Assembly: GCA_036939755.1 (NCBI GenBank)
Contig: JALLAZ010002819.1
Span: forward strand, 1 to 11,403
Source of the DNA: Stephanodiscus triporus
Taxonomy: Eukaryota; Bacillariophyta; Thalassiosirophyceae; Thalassiosirales; Thalassiosiraceae
Direction: 5' to 3'
DNA length: 11,403 nt
The notes under the pieces were generated by a model. That model worked only from the letters and a program-made list of their open reading frames with translations, ran no database searches and was not told the origin of the DNA. The position numbers and the translations under genes are program-made. Positions 1-7,245 of the stretch are shown in pieces. The stretch's first letter is position 1, and every line of letters begins with the position of its first letter.

Positions 1-2
1 GG

Positions 3-758
3 GGCTTGACCTACCCCTTCTCATCATGTCTTGGATTGCTTGTTCATTGTTCCACTGTGAGGAATAGGCTTGTCGCCCCTCTCACACTAATGTGTTGTGA
101 AAGGAACAGGGTTTGGATGCATGGTAAGAATTATTGGCACAATCCTACTAGGTTGGAGATGCATGGTATCGCGCCGGACGGTGTCCTGATTTACAATGCC
201 GGGTGCAACTCATTTCTTGCAATGATCAGCTGAAGAAAGTATTGTTGTGATTGTTATTCTCAGGCTCATCCACCTTCTACCACAGCCACCACCATCGTAT
301 CTCCTCCTCTTTCTTCCACAACACCCGCCACCGTATCTGTCATGGTCAACTACAATGACAACATTGATCAAGTAAAGAAGGAAATCAAATCTCTTAAAGA
401 GAAACTGATGCCAGATAATCTTATTCATGATTATTAGACTGGCAATCACCCAGATGGGACGATCAACAAAGAGGGCATTAAGATGGAGAATGCTGCTCTT
501 GATGTTAGCAAAAGGTCGAGCAAGCAATTCAATCAACATGTTGATTCTTACCTACTTGATGACGTTTTCAAAAACCGACTTGGGTAATCTCAATCATTCA
601 AGCAACTGATTACCAGGATTAGCAAGGATAACAACTTGACTGACAACCATTCTCCTTGCAACTTTGCATATGCCGTTATTTGCTGTGCATCAAGAGCATT
701 TGACCCTCAACCAAAGAGGAAGGATGAAGAGAAAAAAGAAGGTAAGATCAATTCTTGA
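3..758 (+). pseudogene. Decayed coding region, unrecognised protein
   Basis: One frame can be followed from the window edge to 758, broken by TGA at 231, TAG at 435 and TAA at 585. Between the stops the peptide looks protein-like. There is a Pro/Thr/Ser-rich stretch at about 261-341, then a charged helical segment from the ATG at 342 (MVNYNDNIDQVKKEIKSLKE), then KMENAALDVSKRSSKQFNQH and, after the TAA, ITRISKDNNLTDNHSPCNFA. A good splice donor (AAG/GTAAGA) begins at 742 and a matching acceptor (ATATCAG) ends at 816, so this may be the exon of an old intron-bearing gene that starts left of the window. I do not recognise the family. It could instead be several short exons whose stops lie in introns, but three stops without clear donor/acceptor pairs favour decay. 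Confidence 0.35.
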
Positions 759-816
759 TCAAATGTTACTTCTATTTAATCTTTATTATCTCTAATTACT
801 ACAACTGATATATCAG
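742..816 (+). other. Putative 75-base intron in the decayed region
   Basis: GTAAGA at 742-747 and TATCAG ending at 816 make a plausible AT-rich GT-AG intron. The reading frame entering it (phase 1) continues for only 13 codons before a TGA, so the intron may be a relic. Confidence 0.35.
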
Positions 817-1086
817 GACTCGATAAAGCCAAGGGGACAACCTCATTTCCATCATGAACTTGTGTGCAATGTACGATTGCTTTTTGTGTGGGCTTGTAAG
901 ATACTGCCCCCAAGGAAAGTCTCTCCAAGATTGCGCCTCCTCCGGGAGGATCATGTCCATCCTTGATAAAGCTTGGTGGCAGGACTCATCATTCTTGTTA
1001 AATGAATCAATACATTGCACGGTAACTCCACACATGCTTGTCCCCGCCCTCCTCCTCCGGTCAGAAAATATGCACATTGCCCAAAG
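817..1086 (+). other. Gap between decayed segments; weak coding signal
   Basis: No gene can be assigned. A frame beginning with ATG at 854 reads MNLCAMYDCFLCGLVRYCPQ and stays open to 1090, and GTAACT at 1021 with CCGGTCAG ending at about 1061 resembles a very short intron. However, the frames on the two sides do not join without a stop. The stretch is probably part of the same decayed locus as its neighbours. Confidence 0.3.
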
Positions 1087-1476
1087 ATGACCAGCATTGA
1101 AGGCAAAGTGCAGTCGTCGCTTTACAATACTGCTTTGAATGGAGTAAGCCGTTTGCTTCTATTGTTTGCTGGCACATCATTGGACGTGGATACATATTTT
1201 CTCAATAAAATCCATGTGAATACTGATTCTCCAACAAGCAGAAAGTTTGTCATGGGATCCAGAACTAATCACATTGCGTGTTTTGACAGTTTCAAGAGTG
1301 GCACAGTTGAAAAGCAATGCAAAGACTTAGTCGATGTTTTTAACGATGTTTCCGATACTCTTGAGCTGTTTTGCGGAGAATCATGTGGAGTGGATACTTT
1401 CGCCAATAAGATACTCGAGCACCCAAAATTGGGTAAAGATCGGTTAGTTGAACATGAAATATGCACACGTAGTTGA
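1087..1476 (+). pseudogene. Open frame upstream of NUMOD3-like repeats, 5' part of a broken gene
   Basis: A frame from ATG 1087 encodes about 129 residues with ordinary composition (MTSIEGKVQSSLYNTALNGV at the start, DLVDVFNDVSDTLELFCGES in the middle) and ends at TGA 1474-1476. Just before this stop a second frame opens and reads MKYAHVVELKEACNE, a TAG at 1499, then RKGKKHS, which enters the repeat array. A single-base frameshift near 1445-1475 would connect the two, so I infer one gene now split by a frameshift and stops. The front part has no motif I recognise: no GIY-YIG or HNH nuclease signature is visible. It could also be a short intact gene of its own. Confidence 0.4.
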
Positions 1477-1504
1477 ATTAAAGGAGGCATGTAATGAGTA
1501 GAGG

Positions 1505-1810
1505 AAGGGCAAGAAGCACTCCACAGAGGCACATGCCAATATTAGCAAGGCGAATAAGGACAAGAAGCGTTCCGCAGTGCACTGTGTTGTTGTCAGCAAT
1601 GCAATGAAGGGCAAGAAGCGTTCTGCAGAACACTGTGCCAACATCAGCAAGGCGAATAAGGGCAAGAAGCACTCCACAAAGGCACTTGCCAAAATGAGCA
1701 AGGCAAAGAAGGGCACGAAGCACTCTGCACAGACACGTGCCAATATGAGTGAGGCAAAGAAGGGCAAGAAGCACACTATCAAGACCCTTGCCTAAATGAG
1801 CAAGGCAATG
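1505..1810 (+). repeat. Six tandem 51-base units encoding NUMOD3-like modules, degenerate
   Basis: Units of exactly 17 codons start at 1505, 1556, 1607, 1658, 1709 and 1760. They read KGKKHSTEAHANISKAN, KDKKRSAVHCVVVSNAM, KGKKRSAEHCANISKAN, KGKKHSTKALAKMSKAK, KGTKHSAQTRANMSEAK and KGKKHTIKTLA-stop-MSKAM. The pattern KGKKHS-x(4)-A-x-x-S-x-A is that of the nuclease-associated modular domain 3 (NUMOD3). In homing endonucleases of the GIY-YIG and HNH classes this domain is a small DNA-contacting module. A TAG at 1499-1501 precedes the first unit and a TAA at 1793-1795 interrupts the last. Unit 2 is the most diverged. The array is therefore probably non-functional as read, and no nuclease domain is seen nearby. 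Confidence 0.7.
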
Positions 1811-2289
1811 ATGGAGCACAGTAAATATGCTAGATGTTATAGCCCACAACTCAATGGGGGATCATCAGCCTGCTGTCAAACATTGAATTTTTTTTAAGAG
1901 GGAAACTCATGATTTAGAAAATCATGTACAGATACTGTGTAAGATTTGCAATTCATCTCTGGACAACGCCAACTTCACCCTGGATTCAAAGTCCTCCGCA
2001 GATCCCTCTTCTACATGAATGACAGCAAATTCTAAACAGAAAAAAACGAGTGATCCAAGCCTACTTATCTTGGATGTCTAAGTATTAGCCATTGTCGTTA
2101 AGTAACCGATATTGGCGCAAACAAAAGTTCACTAACTGTCGATGAATACACAAAATTGCCAAATTTTTCTCGCTTGTCATTGCGCGTCGAATAATATAAT
2201 ATAATGCATAATCGTAAATCCTTTCGCCTCTGTGTCTCCCTCTCCCTATCCTATCTCTTGTCATTCCCGGGATAGCCTTCAACAAAGCC
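1811..2289. other. Intergenic: 3' sides of two converging loci
   Basis: AT-rich sequence between the repeat array and the stop codon of the minus-strand dehydrogenase gene. A poly-T run lies at about 1889-1897 and no clear gene is visible. On the minus strand a frame overlapping the dehydrogenase 3' end stays open from about 2390 to 2085, but it has no ATG start and is AT-rich. I treat the region as 3' untranslated or spacer DNA. Confidence 0.5.
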
Positions 2290-3796
2290 TCATATCGCCT
2301 TTTGTTCCCATTTTTTCCTGATTGCTTGAAATGATGAAGCATGAGATGGCGAATCACCCCTTGAAGAATTATCTTCGTGTCTTGCTTCACGGTGACCCTG
2401 TTGTTCAGATGTTGTCATTGCTCTTTGTGAAAGGTAGTTGGAGAGCCTTGACTTAATTTTGTTGCCCTGAACTTCATCCACCGATTTTGTCGTTTCTGGT
2501 TTGTTGTGCATGGCTTGTCTTGTGTTATTTGTTGTTGCCTTCTCAGCTACATTTGATTCCTCATGCCTGTTGAAAGTATCAGTTTCAGTAGTATTGCATA
2601 CTGGACTGGAATGGTCCATCTTCGTCACATTTGCTCTACTTCCTCCATTCGGTTTTTCTTTCTTTCTTGATTCCCTCCTCATTTTTCTTACAGAGGTTGT
2701 ACCAACAGATGAAGAACTACACTGCCCGCCATACATTTTTGTACCAAACGATGAGGAACAACCAAGATCATCATTCTTTTTTGATTCAAAGGATGCAAAA
2801 CTACTGATCTCGTCATTCTTTTCGGTAGTTCGTTTTGTCTGAGTCGCCTCGGCCCATTTTTGTCGCTGGTATTGATGATACGCTTTATAACGCCTACTCT
2901 TCCCTTTATGAAAACGAATCAAATTTGGATGATCTTCTTTACGGCTTCTTGTTTGTAAATCATCATTGGCCGTAGATACATTACCAGCACTAGTCTGGTC
3001 ATATGATCCCATCAGTAACGATGTATGGTTCATGAACTCTTGTTGGCTTTGAATGTTTCCATTTTTCACCGAATCAGTTGTGGAAGAACTGAAATTTAAC
3101 GTTTGGTAGGGATGTGGTGATACTTCTTGAACGACGGAAAATGACTTCTCATGGTCATGCATGCAGTGAAAATCACTGAGAGTATCGCAGGCATGGGCAT
3201 CTTTAACATAGCCAGCATCAACGGCATATTGATTTATCAAGTCATCATAGTCAGAGACGATCGGCAAGGAGGTCGAGGGAGAAAGGCTGCGGAGTGCTTT
3301 CTTCTCATACAGGGAAGTAGTCATGCACACCACAGTTCCTTTCGTCCCAGGGTGCTCAAATCTGTCTTGCACACCTGCAACTTCATCTAAGTTAATGCAC
3401 TCAGCGACATTGGGCTTAAGACTTCCTTGTCCTAATAAGGTGAACAGGTATCTCAAATCCTCTTTGAACTGATTAGGGCTCTCCTTGCAGCTGTGCCATA
3501 GTCCTTCATATACAGTATATCTTGGTGAACACGCAAGTCGTAGACTGAACTTCGCAGAGTTTATTGCAGCCTGGGCCTTCTTAGTGAGCTCTTGCGGACT
3601 ACTCTTGCAACATCCAACCTCCTCTGCTAAACTGCCCATTAATCCCATATCTTCGTCGGCGTGTTTATGCTCATAGTAAGTGTACACCAAGATTCCTCTA
3701 GTCTCGTTAAGAATGCTGATGTATTGGTCAAAATTATCTTTGACGATACACGAACGCAATCAGCTTAGATGAAGCTGCACATTGTCAACGTGGGAT

Positions 3797-3827
<31 letters not shown>

Positions 3828-5107
3828 GCACCTTCCGTGGGCATATCTTGTACCAATACTAGACCGATCTTCTCCTCGATAAACAACTCCCAGTTGAATG
3901 TTTCTGCGCCAAGAGGAATCGCACCCAAATCTCTCAAGAGAGGATGGCAGTCAGTTGGTCCCGTCGCAAAGATTTGGGACGCCCCAAGCAACGCTGCCAG
4001 TTCAATCAACGCCCGACCAAAATCTGTGTGACCATTCTGGACCAAGATTGATTGGCCCGTGAGCTGATCTTTGCCATATCGATCTTTGCAAACACCCGCA
4101 ATCCCCTTCAATATGGATTGGAAAGCCGAGAGATACAATCGAATCATGCATGCCGCCTCAGCTGCATCTACATGCTTTGGCACTGCTACTACGAACCCAG
4201 CATCAACCAATGCATAGGAGAACTTAGTATTCGTCCGAAATTTATCAATATTGTAATCGAATGGATAGATTGCCGCGATGCGGTCATCAATGGAAATGCC
4301 ATAAACTGCTCGGGCGTGATTTGTCAATTGAACAACTCGGCCTATGCAATCCATCCCTATGGTTGTAACTCCCTGTGGTAGAGACTCGCCAGTGCAACGA
4401 ACTCCCGGGCGAATCATCAAGTCTCTTTTATCTACGGTGAAAGCCTGCGATTGAAATGAGGAGCATCAATTGTAAAAAAAATGACAAACGACTCTTAATT
4501 TTGATTCGCTAACTGGTCTTGCAAAACGTACCTCTATCTCTACCAAAACATCATTCTTATGCATTGGCGCAGGAATGGATTGCCAATCAAGCTTTTTTGA
4601 CGTTTTGCATTGTGTGAGTGATGAGCCGGAAGAATCAGTCAGACATGTGTAAATGCGAAGAGCTCGAGAGACGAAAGAGCTTCACCACTGACTTACCTTT
4701 AGAAGAGCACTGGGAAGCACGTCGTCACTATCGACCTGCCCAATCGGATCCGGCTGCCAATCGCTCTTCTGTTTTTCGATAAACGAATCCACGGACGACA
4801 TTGGACCTACCAATTGACGATCTACGAAGAGCTGTCTGGTCTCGAATAGCCGGCTTTCGCTGCCTTGGTGTTGGTCGTCGTGTCGGCTACCATTGTCGTC
4901 GAAATGGCCGTCGTTCCTCGAATCGCACGTGGAGCCGTCAGAGCTATCGACGGCGTCATTTTGCGACGTTGTCTTTTGCTTGTGCTGCTTCGTCGTTTCG
5001 AGCTTTTTCAGGAACTGATCGAACATGTGGGCTTCAGGGTCTCGTGCGGAGCGGGGATTCTTCGACATCTCTACATCTGCCTTTCTGGAATGGGTCATCC
5101 TTGACAT
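2290..5107 (-). CDS. Medium-chain dehydrogenase/reductase with long N- and C-terminal extensions (4 exons)
   Basis: Exon model: 5107-4697, 4591-4532, 4444-3832 and 3737-2290, giving 843 residues. All borders are GT-AG and in phase. The MDR (zinc-type alcohol dehydrogenase / quinone oxidoreductase) body spans about 138-500. It has the N-terminal strand LDWQSIPAPMHKNDVLVEIE, then AFTVDKRDLMIRPG, GMDCIGRVV (about 187), AAEAACMI, the nucleotide-binding turn LVQNGHTDFGRALIELA (about 290-306), and the C-terminal KPNVAECINLDEV and GTKGTVVC. It presumably catalyses NAD(P)H-dependent reduction of an unknown substrate. I see no structural-zinc cysteine cluster, so a quinone-oxidoreductase-like enzyme is likelier than a classical alcohol dehydrogenase. 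Residues 1-137 are hydrophilic and Asp/Ser/Lys-rich. Residues 501-843 are Ser/Thr/Lys-rich, probably disordered, and end in FQAIRKKWEQKAI. The first intron is uncertain because an alternative junction would add an ALRIYTC strand. The gene lies head-to-head with the DTW gene. Confidence 0.75.
3738..3831 (-). other. Intron 3 of the dehydrogenase gene, containing the CA repeat
   Basis: GAAG/GTGCGT donor and CGTCAAAG/AT acceptor, 94 bases, phase 1. Removal joins LVLVQDMPTE to DNFDQYISIL and carries the MDR fold on to its conserved C-terminal KPNVAECINLDEV segment. Without it the frame runs into a Cys-Val repeat encoded by the microsatellite. Confidence 0.75.
3797..3822. repeat. (CA)13 microsatellite
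   Basis: Thirteen perfect CA units followed by CGCACGCA. On the minus strand this is GTGCGTGC followed by (TG)13, starting directly at the intron 3 donor of the dehydrogenase gene, so several alternative GT dinucleotides lie next to the real donor. Confidence 0.95.
4445..4531 (-). other. Intron 2 of the dehydrogenase gene
   Basis: GAG/GTACGT donor and TTTCAATCGCAG/GCT acceptor, 87 bases, phase 0. Removing it joins VLVEIE to AFTVDKRDLM, the expected conserved strand of the MDR fold. Confidence 0.8.
4592..4696 (-). other. Intron 1 of the dehydrogenase gene (uncertain acceptor)
   Basis: The donor AAG/GTAAGT at 4697/4696 is excellent. The only acceptor that keeps phase 0 is the AAAAAAG before CTTGATTGG at 4591, which lacks a pyrimidine tract. 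The 105 bases are a multiple of three and hold just one in-frame stop, a TGA four codons after the donor. Confidence 0.45.
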
Positions 5108-5449
5108 ATTATTCGTCTCTTGCAGTTTTCGATGCCATTGGCAATGGCGATTCTCGCTTGTGTATTGCTACTCGCGTCTGAGATAAAGGGAACGTAACAC
5201 TCCAATCGGGTAAGATCGGCACGAATGTCCTGGTGTTGAGTGGGTTCGAAAAGCTGGGAGAAACAAAATTAGAAATTAAAATGTGAGTAGAGACAGCACC
5301 GTACTGACGCACGTAACCGCAGAATCGTACTTTCTTCCCCGCCAATTTTGTTAGGCAAGCGTTGAGCTGTAGTCCCCGCCAATTTTGTTGGGCGGGAGCG
5401 ACCCAGCTTTGTTTCGTTGTCTTACGTACCTACCTCTTCTGCTGATGCC
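5108..5449. promoter_or_regulatory. Shared promoter region between divergent genes, with two CCAAT-box direct repeats
   Basis: The 342 bases separate the dehydrogenase start (5107, minus) from the DTW start (5450, plus), so they should hold both promoters. Two copies of CCCCGCCAATTTTGTTRGGC lie at 5337-5356 and 5374-5393. They differ at one base and are 37 bases apart, and each contains a CCAAT box (5342-5346 and 5379-5383), known in eukaryotes as an NF-Y site. They sit about 60-110 bases before the DTW start codon. No TATA box is evident. The promoter role is inferred from position and motif. Confidence 0.5.
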
Positions 5450-6568
5450 ATGGGGTCCTACTGCTGGCGAACCGGCCGATGTATCCTTTTTGCTGCAACC
5501 AATGCCGCGTTCCCATTGCATGCATGGTGCCATGTTTGCGGTTTCCGTGGCAACGTTGGTTCAAGAGGCTACGCGACTCGTTGGTGGCGTCGAACGGGAA
5601 ATATTTGGATGAACAACGGCGACAACGACTCTCTGTCCCATTTGCTATCATCTCCCGAGCGCTATGCGGAACAGCTTAAATTGACCGTCGAAGAAGTTCG
5701 ACGATTACAGGAAGAGTACACTGCAGCTTCGCAAACGCTGCATCAACAGGTGGAAGGTTCCTTCAACGACGGACACAAGAAGCACCGTCTCATTTGTGAG
5801 CATCGGTATCGTTATGCAAAACATCCCTTTGTCTGTCGCAAATGTTGGTGCTATCTTCCCATTTGTCTTTGCCAAGAGGCTGCCGCGTTGCCCCGAATAC
5901 AACTGCCCTTGGTTGTCAAGCAGGTGATTTTGTGGACGCATCACCGAGAGTGGACATCTATCTCCAACTCTGGGTCTCTGCTCCCACTATTGTTGGATGG
6001 TACGAAACTGTTGATGAAGGGACTTCCACAACACGACGAGGAACTCCAACGCATCCTTGACAATATTGGTAGTGGCCACGTTGTGGTTTTGTGGCCAGAC
6101 AATAACACTTCGCCCAGCCGGAACGATCAACAGTACCCCGTCGACCCAAAGATACAGCATGACCGAATAACTTGGCAGGATCTTCAGACAACGCTGGCCC
6201 GAAACGACAACGACAACCAAGTGACAATAATAGTATTGGAGGGAACTTGGCGAACAGCAAGACGCATGGCGTCCAAGCTCCCAGCAACGATACAAAGACT
6301 GTCCCTACCTCCTGACGTACTTTTCTGGAATGTTGATTACGACGAGAAAACTCTCGTCCGGCAATCCTTGCTAAGCCCACTACGGCGGCAAGAGGGTGGC
6401 AGTCAACTCAATTTATGTACCGCCGAAGCGGTCACTGCAGCCTTGGTGGGCCTTGGCTTGTCGCAAGAATATGGGCGTAGAATACTTGATCTTGTCCAAC
6501 AAAAAGTGGATCAGACAAGACGATATCAAGGGAAGCCAATCACTTTAGTTGAAGTAGACCACTCCTAA
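5450..6568 (+). CDS. DTW-domain protein, probable tRNA-uridine aminocarboxypropyltransferase
   Basis: An uninterrupted 372-residue frame from ATG 5450. The DTW domain family (bacterial TapT, human DTWD1/DTWD2) transfers the 3-amino-3-carboxypropyl group of S-adenosylmethionine to uridine in tRNA, making acp3U. Visible hallmarks are a cysteine cluster CRKCWCYLPICLC at 129-141 that fits a metal site, VILWTHHREW at about 159-168 (the usual LQHPxE region), VVVLWPDNN at 211-219, and IIVLEGTWRTARRM at 260-273. The family's D-x-T-W appears here as E-G-T-W. VRQSLLSPLRR and LCTAEAVTAAL (322-332) match the usual lower-domain motif. Residues 1-55 contain no acidic residue before Asp58, many Arg and Trp, and an AAF at 19-21, as in organelle presequences. 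A shorter start at ATG 5609 (319 residues, cytosolic) is equally possible. Confidence 0.85.
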   Translation: MGSYCWRTGRCILFAATNAAFPLHAWCHVCGFRGNVGSRGYATRWWRRTGNIWMNNGDNDSLSHLLSSPERYAEQLKLTVEEVRRLQEEYTAASQTLHQQVEGSFNDGHKKHRLICEHRYRYAKHPFVCRKCWCYLPICLCQEAAALPRIQLPLVVKQVILWTHHREWTSISNSGSLLPLLLDGTKLLMKGLPQHDEELQRILDNIGSGHVVVLWPDNNTSPSRNDQQYPVDPKIQHDRITWQDLQTTLARNDNDNQVTIIVLEGTWRTARRMASKLPATIQRLSLPPDVLFWNVDYDEKTLVRQSLLSPLRRQEGGSQLNLCTAEAVTAALVGLGLSQEYGRRILDLVQQKVDQTRRYQGKPITLVEVDHS

Positions 6569-7245
6569 AATGTTACTTAAGAGTCAATGTTCGAATATGT
6601 GAATTTGCCCCTCACCTCGCCAAAATTGTGTTAGTGCGTGCGCAACTCTCTAGAGGCACCAACGAATACAAACTTAATTCATATTAAGACTTTCTCATCC
6701 ACCCAAGGCAGCACAACTGACGCCGCTATTTAAGTAGCGACAATCCACCACTGACCCCAGGTAGAGACCGGCGTTTAATGCCCCCAATACCGACATCAAA
6801 ATTGGGATCCAGCGTCTTTCCGCCGTACGTCCCTACGACAACAACCATCACCATAGCTTCAAAATCAACCTTCGTAGAAAATTTATCACCAAGCCTTTGT
6901 TGTCTGACATTATGTGGGCATCATATTAATGCACCGAGCAGGCAGGCAGAAATGAGAAACGGTAGTGGTTCTCGCGAAGGATTCCGAGGACTGCCTGTGG
7001 AGGCGGGGAATGAGACGACGAACGAATAGTGACCGTAGTTCCCAACTGACAAGACATGAATAGAAATGGAAGCGATGATAATCTATATATGGAAATGGGG
7101 GATTCCTCTACTTCGCACATGACATACTCGAGTCACAAATCACAGTCAAAACAGTACAAGAGATAAAATGGGACTCATTTCTCTGCACTCCCCCTTCCCC
7201 TCGCCCTCGCTCTCGCCGTCCCCGTCCCCCTCCCACAACTGCAAC
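6569..7245. other. Intergenic: 3' sides of two convergent genes
   Basis: Between the DTW stop and the stop of the minus-strand membrane protein gene. A short plus-strand frame from ATG 6778 (83 codons, MPPIPTSKLGSSVFPPYVPT) has no recognisable motif and is probably chance. A small inverted repeat CGCTA-TTTAAG-TAGCG lies at 6724-6739. A pyrimidine-rich CCCTCGC-like tract at about 7190-7233 sits where the 3' untranslated region of the minus-strand gene should be. I see no AATAAA in either orientation. Confidence 0.5.

Noticed and set aside
2085..2390. Minus-strand open frame overlapping and passing the dehydrogenase stop
   Set aside because: It starts at GTG rather than ATG, overlaps the dehydrogenase 3' end in another frame and is AT-rich beyond it; no splice pair links it to exon 4. 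It is probably chance, though an alternative C-terminus cannot be excluded.
3785..3831. Cys-Val repeat peptide at the end of dehydrogenase exon 3
   Set aside because: It is the translation of the TG microsatellite inside intron 3; removing the intron restores the conserved MDR continuation.
4801..5181. Plus-strand frames opposite dehydrogenase exon 1
   Set aside because: They are antisense to an exon with an ATG, a strong donor and a protein that joins MDR sequence; they contain no motif.
6724..6739. Inverted repeat as a bacterial-type terminator
   Set aside because: The stem is only five base pairs without a T-run, and the genes are eukaryotic.
6778..7029. Small plus-strand gene of 83 codons
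   Set aside because: It has an ATG but no motif, no splice context and a composition that looks like spacer DNA between two convergent genes.
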